Assembly (NCBI GenBank): GCA_015680685.1
Contig: MNCI01028973.1
Span: 1-26,605 of the forward strand
DNA: 26,605 nucleotides
Origin: Gnetum montanum
Lineage: Eukaryota > Streptophyta > Gnetopsida > Gnetales > Gnetaceae
Direction of reading: 5' to 3'
Of the stretch, positions 20,189 to 26,605 are shown one piece after another (the stretch's first letter is position 1; each line of letters opens with the position of its first letter). Position numbers and translations under genes: made by a program. The notes beneath the pieces are model-generated. The model saw nothing but the letters and a program-made list of their open reading frames with translations. It had not been told where the DNA came from and did not search any database.

Positions 20189-23021
20189 ATAGCACTAAAA
20201 GGAAAGCAAACATAGGAAGCAAGACTATCTTAACTAAGGGAGAAATGGCCTAGAATGGGAAGGGGCTAAGAATAGGCCCAAGAAGAAGTACTAGAAACCC
20301 ATGCCATATGTTCTCTTGGAGAGGAGGTTGAAGTGGGATCTATCCAATAGATAATAGAACTAGTACTAGCAATAGAACACTCCCATTGGGATGATACTTC
20401 AACACCATAAGAAAATCTCGAGGTAACTTTGACAAAAGCTTTCCTAAATTAGATTAGATCATGGGAGGTCTAGAAAATAATTCTTAGGAAGTTAAACTTT
20501 GGTCCTTTCCTAGAGCAAGCACAAAAAGAAGTGCAGGACTAACTAAAGATCTTTTCCATGTGGCCAATCATCACTTTCATTGGGAAGTGTTACATGAGAG
20601 AGACATTCGTATTCTAGAATAACAGACAACTTAGATTAATAGTGAAAATCAAAGACATCTTAGTGTCCTACTCAGTGCAAGCCATTACATAAGTGCTTGG
20701 GTTGCCAGAAATAGGGGCAAGTCTTGCTGAGATCCCAATGCAGGTAAATCCTAAAATTAAGAAAGAATGGGTGCAATGGTGCTACATTGTCAACCATAAG
20801 GAGTTTAGCATGATCACATAGGAAGAGAGGATCCACTATAAGATTGTGGCTTTTCACTTCAATCCCATGCTAAGGCCAAGAAAAATCAATACCTTCTCTA
20901 CCAGAGCATGGACTACTCTGAGTGGAAGATTCCCTATCAATCTTCCTCAGTTGATCTATCTAAAGATGGAGAAGTAGTTTAAAGAACATGAATATGAAAC
21001 GAAGGCACTCGTCTTTCCATGCCTCATCAAAAAACTCTGCCAGGGGGGAGAAATAGTTCATTACACCAATGATGTTTTCAAGCATGTTCTAGCCACCAAG
21101 TGGGTGAAAATAATGAAAGATAAGATGTCTGCAATGACTATTCAAGAAGAGAAGTAGCAACCACCACCTCTACATGCCACTCAAACAACCATGCTAGACC
21201 TTGCTATAATTACCCAACGATTTCACAAATATTGAGAATGGTTCTTGAGTGAACAAGAGAAATGAGCAAGCACAAGTGGTGGGGATCCATCCGGATATAG
21301 AATAGTAATGAGTCACCTCAATGAGGTGGCCTGAACAATTAGCTTGATGGGTGGAGGTGGATCTATTTTCTTAGCCCAAAGAATGTAGCTACTTATGAGG
21401 TTGAATTTAAGTATGAGAGAGGTCATAATATCTCTTGTAGAACAATAATCACTCCTAGAAATCTCTAGGAACACCATGACCTTCTTAGTGTGCTTGGTGG
21501 AAGGTGAGGGGGCAACTATATTGGTGATGTAGCATCAAGGATAGGAGACAGAAACAGAGGTGGTTTCTGACTGTATTATCAAAATACTCAATGCACCTAC
21601 GACATCTGCACTAGATATCACTACACTCAAGGATGTGCAGGCGTCCACAAGAACTACAAGAAGTAGAATAAATGTAGCATAGCACGAAGATCTCCTAGAA
21701 CAAATGGTAGGAATTGGGCAACTAATTATGAATGTCTTTGAGCTTCTAGAAAATATTATTGCAACCTAGTCAAAGTTGCTAGAGGTAATGGGCAAGAACA
21801 TCATCTTTTAGGGGAAACTCAAAATAGCCAAGGAGCTAAACAAATTCTTGGCTACTGAAGTTGCAGAATTAAGAGCCCAAATTACCAACCCTACATTTCT
21901 CAACATATCATTTACAAGAGATGGAGTTATTAAATAGCTTCACACTAAACTAAAAATGGTTGAGGATGTAATGGAGATGATAGTGTTTTACTGATCCTTG
22001 GTAGAGGCCACACAACACAAAATTAAAAAGGCCTTGGATCAGACCTACTAGGAGAATGTTCAATTAACCATAGAGAATTATTACCTATAGAATGTTGATG
22101 AGCATATACAATAATTAACTAACTTCATCCATTAATAGCAAGAGCAACTAGCCAAAGCAAACATAAAACTGAAGAGATTGGTAGAAAAAAATAGAAATCT
22201 CTCCATGTAGGAGGTTTGTGCCCTTCACAAGAAAATTACAATCAATGTAGTTGCTAAGAAATCGAAGGCTCTCAAATTTGAGAGAGTCAAGGACCATTAC
22301 AAAGAATAGGTTGGCCTACAAAAGAAAGTAAATGAAAAACACATCTAGTTAGTGAAGGTAAAAGTGAATGAAACCCTTCAACAACTCCAATAAGAAAAAG
22401 AAGTATGGAAACCCATTATTAATGTGGTAGATGCCTACAACAAAGTGGAAATTCACATGAATAGGTTCCAAATTGAGGAAATGACAAAATACATAGAGTT
22501 CACCAATCTCCATTATGTGAATCTAGCCATGTTGACTACTAAACAACTGTAGCTAGAACTCAGGAAATAGGTGGCTAGCTCATACTTGTTGTATGAGGCC
22601 AAGTCCAAGGACAAACATTGAACTCAATGTTCTTAAGGCACGATTCACTGATCAACAATCAATAGTCAAGAACCTGGCCAAGAGAATGAACAACTACAAG
22701 GAGCTATAGAATATAGTTAGGGCATTTGATATCAAACGTAAATAGTTCACTACCTACTTTGTCCACATGAAGGAAATGTTCTAGGTAATGCCTTATCCAT
22801 GGGATGTCCCCATTTCAACCCACATTGGTGATGTCATGTGGACTATGAATAATCCCCGATGTAACGAGGAGAAGATAAAGGCATTACTAGATCCATTGCA
22901 CCTTCCACCAGAGGTTGTAGTCATAGTAGGATAGTCATAGCCCCCTTAGCCACTGCACATACTTGAAGTCGACAAAGGTCCTTTAGAATCTCAGGAGCCT
23001 CCATTGCCTAGAACTTTCTGA
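20189..23021 (+). pseudogene. Element 2 long 3' ORF: env-like domain plus coiled coil
   Basis: About 944 codons. It starts at ATA 20189, aligned with the ATG at 8846 in Element 1, and stays in one frame to about 22610, then shifts by one and ends at TGA 23019-23021. At least 37 stops occur in the first frame, 24 of them TAG. N-terminal part (to about 20580): acidic and variable. Domain of the plant 'putative transposon protein' type at about 20600-21170: SYSVQAIT, VLGLPEIG, VQWCYIVNHKEF, PRKINTFSTRAW, INLPQLIYLKME, ALVFPCLIKKLCQGG. A central variable part follows. From about 21690 to 22610 the protein is rich in Glu, Lys, Leu and Gln with long helical stretches (KLKIAKELNKFLATEVAELR, QEQLAKANIKLKRLVEKN), probably coiled coil. 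The end is proline-rich. No convincing signal peptide or membrane segment is seen, so an envelope function is doubtful. Confidence 0.75.
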
Positions 23022-23257
23022 TCTTCTCCACCAACTTCACACCATTAGAGGATGTGCTATCCAATTTTTGTGTAGCCACATCATGGTGTTCAATTTTATG
23101 TCATGAATATTATAATTTTTGTATTTTGTTGGATTGTCCACTTAGGCACTCATTTTTGTCAAATTAGTTTTCTTTGTTAAGAGTTAGTCAATAATCCCAT
23201 ACCTTCCAAATTTTGTAAAGGAACTCAAGGATGAGTTTTCATTCAATCATGGGGTTA
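23022..23257 (+). other. Element 2 3' untranslated region and polypurine tract
   Basis: Shares GTCAATAATCCCATACCT and GAGTTTTCATTCAATCATGGGG with Element 1. The polypurine tract is ATGGGGTTA (23249-23257), shorter in G than the Element 1 tract, with a transition or slippage change. Confidence 0.72.
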
Positions 23258-24264
23258 TGATGAGTGTTAAAATGTCACATCAATAGGCCCTCATTAATGA
23301 GGCTCTATTTACATGGTCTTGCCTCATCAATGGGGCCACGTTGACATAGTGTTTTCTATGTCGATAGGGCCCCATCAACATAGCATTAGCTACATTCATA
23401 GAACCCCATCAACATAGCATTTGCTACATCTATGGGGCCCCATCGACACAGTCCTATAGCAAAAGTTATAAATACAAGTTCCCAACCATGTTTATAGGCA
23501 TTCATGTCATAGTAGTAGTAGAGCTCTTGTAGATTGTTCATTTCAAAGTTAGAATATTTCTCTGAGTGCCCATAGCAGGAGTCAAAAAGTATATAGATCT
23601 TTATTCAAGCACTATTGTAGTTGCACCACACTGGTGTATCTAGCAATAAATATGAGCCTTTTGATTAAAACTTGTAGCACTTAGAATAAATTAATGATTC
23701 ATTTATGCATTTATTTTCTTCATTAATTATGCCATTAATTAAGTTAAATTAGGCTCAATTAGACCTTGAGTAATTAGTTAATTAATTAAGCTAAATATAT
23801 TAAATACATTAGTACAACTGCTTTGAGTGTAAATAGATATTCACTTGGTAATCCTAGCAGTGTTAGTACTTGGTGCACCCAGTAGCATAGTGTTTGGTAA
23901 CCTAGCAATGGATATGTGGGTTCTGGATGTGTATGGAAATTGGGACTAGATGCTTATGTTAGGACTAGTTAGAGGTAGTTAAGTAGTTAAATTAGATAAG
24001 TTATTATACCACTTCATCTCTTTACTTTAAGCACACAAAACCATAAAATATAAAATGAAAAAAATCATGTACCTCAATTACACTTAAACCATACCCTTGA
24101 ACCTCAAAAATGTAGTTGGGAAGATAACAAACATCCTGAACGTAAAGTTTACTTCTTGGAGAACTAGTGCACTGAAAACTATAGAGTCCAAGTAATTCAA
24201 CTAGATCACATGTGAATGCTTTCTGATTCATATGGTTGAGCATAGGGTACCTCACCACTCATCC
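23258..24264 (+). repeat. Element 2 3' LTR
   Basis: Begins TGATGAGT and ends CTCATCC, where CTCATCA is expected, so the terminal A has probably mutated. About 1007 bp. TATA box at 23467-23474. It aligns to 10887-11856 but carries about 54 bp more U3, within a tandem array. The minus-strand frame at 24022-24258 lies inside this LTR and is not a gene. Confidence 0.9.
23326..23461 (+). repeat. U3 tandem repeats, Element 2 3' LTR
   Basis: Units of roughly 34-36 bases follow CCCATCAACATAGCATTTGC then TACATCTATGGGG: the clearest are at about 23380-23413 and 23414-23447. More degenerate units lie upstream and a partial one downstream. The 5' LTR has fewer units (10905-11036), which explains most of the length difference between the LTRs. 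Such U3 repeats often act as enhancers. That role is inferred here from position only. Confidence 0.65.
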
Positions 24265-24269
24265 ACTCC
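24265..24269. repeat. Target-site duplication of Element 2, right copy
   Basis: ACTCC, paired with ACTCT at 10882-10886. Removing the element plus one copy keeps the minus-strand copia frame open across the junction. Confidence 0.7.
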
Positions 24270-24900
24270 TATTTAATATTGATGTTCTTACAACTTCTTT
24301 GCAAAAGCTTTTGTCTATATTTAACTAGATAGAATACATTTAACCATATTCACTATACTCCTATTCTTTTGTTTTGCCACTTTGTTTTGCTAAGGTAAAT
24401 AAGGTATTCTCATATGATGGATGATTTCTTTATTTTGGTCAAATATCTCAAATTTTTGCAATGTATATTCCATCCTCTTATCTATATGAAGTTCCTTTTT
24501 CTTCCATTCACACAATTTTTCCATTAATTTATAAAACCTTGTAAAGGTATCAAAGGCTACACTCTTTACTATTAATAAATACACATATCTTCTATGAGAG
24601 ATCATCTACCAAGGTTATCAAATATTTATTACCATATTTTTACTTTACATATTCATATATCCTAATGTTCAGATGGATTAATTCTAGTAGAACATTGGTA
24701 GTGCCATTAAATTTTTGTTGGAATGAAATCCTTGCATGTTTCCTCAATGCATACAATCTACAGAACTAGATTTTCTCTAGATCTACATTTGTTATGTTTT
24801 TAATTATCCTTGTCATTTTCTCTATGTATGTGATACTTAAATGTTTAAATGTGATCTCTAAACTCTTCAAATTTATGTAGTATTTTACATGTCCATAATT
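24270..24900 (-). pseudogene. Ty1/copia GAG-pre-integrase and integrase core fragment
   Basis: Reading leftward from about 24900: ELLYLNYGHVKYYINLKSL (the GAG-pre-integrase H-x-R-x-G-H region, degenerate), a decayed Cys pair region (FCRLYALRKHARISF), LELIHLNIRI (family I-H-S-D-I-C-G; Asp replaced by Asn), YLITLVDDLSHRRYVYLL, KKELHIDKRMEYT (family L-R-S-D-x-G-G-E-Y; Asp kept), IPYLP, and QNKVAKQKNRSIV (family Q-Q-N-G-V-A-E-R-K-N-R). Two frames and several stops. It continues at 10886 once Element 2 is removed. This identifies the sequence into which Element 2 inserted. The upstream gag part is not present: at about 24900 it abuts a different element. Confidence 0.8.
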
Positions 24901-26049
24901 CAAGTAAAGGAGTTCATGAACATTATATGCCTTTGTTAATTTCCAAAGGTCCTTGGGAAAGTGTGTCAATGGACTTTGTGAGTGTAATTTCAAAGACCAA
25001 AAGTGAAAATGATGATATCTTTATGCTGGTGGATGGATTTTCCAAGATGGTACAATTAATTTTGTGCAAGAAGGTGAGTAATGTATCTCATATTGTAATT
25101 TTTTTTCCTAGCATGTTATTGAATGGGATTTCTTTGAATAATGTTAATAATAGAGATTAGAAGTTTACTAGTCATTTTTGAAGGTCCCTTTCAAAGATTT
25201 TAGGTACAAAGTTAAATTTTTCTAGTGCATATTATTCATAGTCTAATGACCAAATTGAAGTGGTTAATAAATGTTTGCTTAACATTTTTAACTATTTATG
25301 TGAAGGATAGCCTAATAGGTAAAAGAACTTGTGTCATGTTGAGTTTTCCTATAGTGATGCTTTTCATGTTGTTATTAGGAAGATTCTCTTTATGGTTAAT
25401 AATGATTTTTTTCCAAACATGGAGAAAATTTTGAGGAGCTTTGATGGAGAAGTTTAATTGAGTATTAATTTTGTGTAAGAAATGAAGGATCTTTATACTC
25501 AAGTAAATGAAAATCTTGGGAAGAAGGCTAACAAAAGAATCCTAAAGAGAAATGAGGATAAGATGAAGCTCATATTTTCTATTGGTGATCTTATTTAAGT
25601 GCACTTGAATAAGAATATACTGAGGGCTATGAACTTCTCAAAATTGAAGCTCAAAAGTATTGATCCTTTTAGGATAAAGGCCAAAATCAACAAAAATACT
25701 TTTGAAATTATCTTATCAAATGATGTGGATATATTTTTTTTAATGTTGTAGATCTTGTGGATTACCATGGAATAGTAAATGATAAAATATTGTAGGTTAG
25801 CATCAATGAGTTAAAGGGGGCTATTAATAAGACCAAGCCTTCACTATAGAGGAAGGTAATCATACTCAAGAAGAGAAAAGTTTCCAATACTAGTGGAGTG
25901 GAGAGGCATGAGTACCTAGTCCATTAGAACATTCAAACTACCTATAATGTTTTATGGATTCATGAGATCAAACTTGTTGATTGAGGAATCAATTCTACCC
26001 CTACTCCACTATTCACCTAAGTTCACTTTTTTAATGATGGGAGAGCTAG
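24900..26049 (+). pseudogene. Ty3/gypsy integrase core and chromodomain-like end
   Basis: Frame from about 24900: YMPLLISKGPWESVSMDFV (first catalytic Asp at 24972-24974), DIFMLVDGFSKMVQLI, CKKVSN, a second site with Asn for Asp (LNNVNNRD), and QIEVVNKCL with the catalytic Glu kept. The C-terminal integrase part has IFSIGDLI, LKLKSIDPFRIKAKIN and, after a frameshift in the T-run at 25732-25741, FNVVDLVDYHG. From about 25850 a chromodomain-like tail follows: HEYLVH-stop-N ... VLWIHEIKL (family Y-L-V-K-W...W). This suggests the chromovirus branch, unlike Elements 1 and 2. RT and everything upstream are missing; the left end abuts the antisense copia fragment. Confidence 0.78.
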
Positions 26050-26605
26050 TGTAGGAACATCTATTTTGAATCCATTTTCATTTGTACAGGTAGAAGATTG
26101 AATGTGTCATATAGCTCAGGATATGTCCTGCTTGAGATTTGAGATTTCATAGAAGATTTCTTGGACTTCAAGAATATGTCTTACCTAAGAGCTAGTAGTT
26201 CACAAGAGACATCTTGTCCAAAGTGAATATGTGTAGCTACAAGAGAAGTTTCTTTCCTACAACACAAATATCTTATCATAAATGTAGACATCTTATTTGC
26301 ATCTTGGATTTGATAGAGAGACATCATGTCAAGTCTATAGATGTCTTGTTCAACCAAGAAAAAGCTTTGAAGTGGTAGTTATACAGTAAAAACAACCAAA
26401 AATGTTGGGTTCTAGATTAGAAATAGTTGGTAATTTTTGAGTTTGGTTTGTGAAATACTTCCCTAATATGTTAACGTTTTTTATAGATATTAGTTTTTTT
26501 TCTGCATGTTTTATGATATAAGAGTTGTAGAAAAATTGCATAAGAGTTTTATGCATCTTGGTAATCAATCATGTATGTGGTATTGGCCATTGTATCTCTA
26601 TGTTA
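26050..26605 (+). repeat. Possible start of the chromovirus 3' LTR
   Basis: The coding remnant ends in GATGGGAGAGC, a purine-rich tract, just before TGTAGGAACATC at 26050, a plausible LTR start. The rest to the window end is AT-rich without a supported ORF. Between 26200 and 26350 the motif AGACATCTTGTC and variants (AGACATCTTATT, AGACATCATGTC) recur. With no second LTR in view, the boundary cannot be proved. Confidence 0.4.

Larger units (their letters stand above)
10887..24264 (+). mobile_element. Element 2: full-length, decayed Athila-type LTR retrotransposon
   Basis: About 13.4 kb: 5' LTR 10887-11856, primer site 11858-11875, gag about 12121-14100, pol 14531-18080 (protease, RT, RNase H, integrase), spacer 18081-20188, long 3' ORF 20189-23021, polypurine tract before 23258, and 3' LTR 23258-24264. 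Domain order (integrase after RNase H) makes it Ty3/gypsy. The pol motifs, tRNA-Asp primer site and 3' ORF place it with the Athila lineage. All genes carry many stops but few frameshifts. LTR divergence by eye is roughly 13-14% in the last 235 bases, somewhat more than in Element 1. It lies inside the minus-strand copia fragment. Confidence 0.92.

Noticed and set aside
24766-24993. Single 75-codon minus-strand ORF
   Set aside because: Only its part left of about 24900 is copia-like; the rest is the antisense of the chromovirus integrase, so it is an accidental fusion across a junction.
25225-25502. Two overlapping ORFs on opposite strands
   Set aside because: Both are shadows of the chromovirus integrase frame, which carries the conserved Glu motif QIEVVNKCL.

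Overview
The window is plant nuclear DNA, AT-rich and made almost entirely of old, nested LTR retrotransposons. No intact protein-coding gene can be supported. The evidence for a plant is an Athila-type Ty3/gypsy lineage (tRNA-Asp primer site, long 3' ORF of the plant 'putative transposon protein' type), a Ty1/copia fragment, a chromovirus-like gypsy fragment, and decay dominated by TAG stops, as expected from cytosine methylation in plant heterochromatin. The species cannot be read from the sequence. Old, slowly removed insertions would fit a large genome such as a gymnosperm's, but that is a guess.

Layout. 1-840 is a non-repetitive, relatively CpG-rich stretch of unknown role. 841-3440 is AT-rich and noncoding, and holds a degenerate ~19-bp minisatellite in two arms of opposite orientation (about 1620-2065 and 2083-2403). 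A Ty1/copia pol fragment on the minus strand is the host sequence for two plus-strand insertions; its pieces are about 3440-3612, 10568-10886 and 24265-24900. Element 1 (3613-10567, TSD CATGT) has two ~1-kb LTRs, a tRNA-Asp primer site, a broken gag and a shortened 3' ORF, but no protease, reverse transcriptase or integrase. Element 2 (10887-24264, imperfect TSD ACTCT/ACTCC) is a complete but dead relative: gag, protease, RT, RNase H, integrase, a 2-kb spacer and a ~944-codon 3' ORF. Right of the copia fragment, 24900-26049 is a plus-strand gypsy integrase with a chromodomain-like end, perhaps followed by its 3' LTR.

How the parts relate. Elements 1 and 2 share R-U5, primer site, gag, spacer blocks and the start of the 3' ORF, but differ in U3. 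Element 1 looks like a non-autonomous relative that would have depended on enzymes from an element such as Element 2. Removing Element 2 and one TSD joins the copia reading frame without a break, which confirms the insertion. The single N at 8183 lies between two identical 233-bp copies and is probably an unmerged contig overlap.

The most unusual feature is the 3' ORF of Element 2: an Athila-type N-terminal domain followed by a long, strongly charged, probably coiled-coil region and a proline-rich tail, with a conserved TATA-like block and a possible splice acceptor upstream in both elements. All readings were made by eye; no database search was run.
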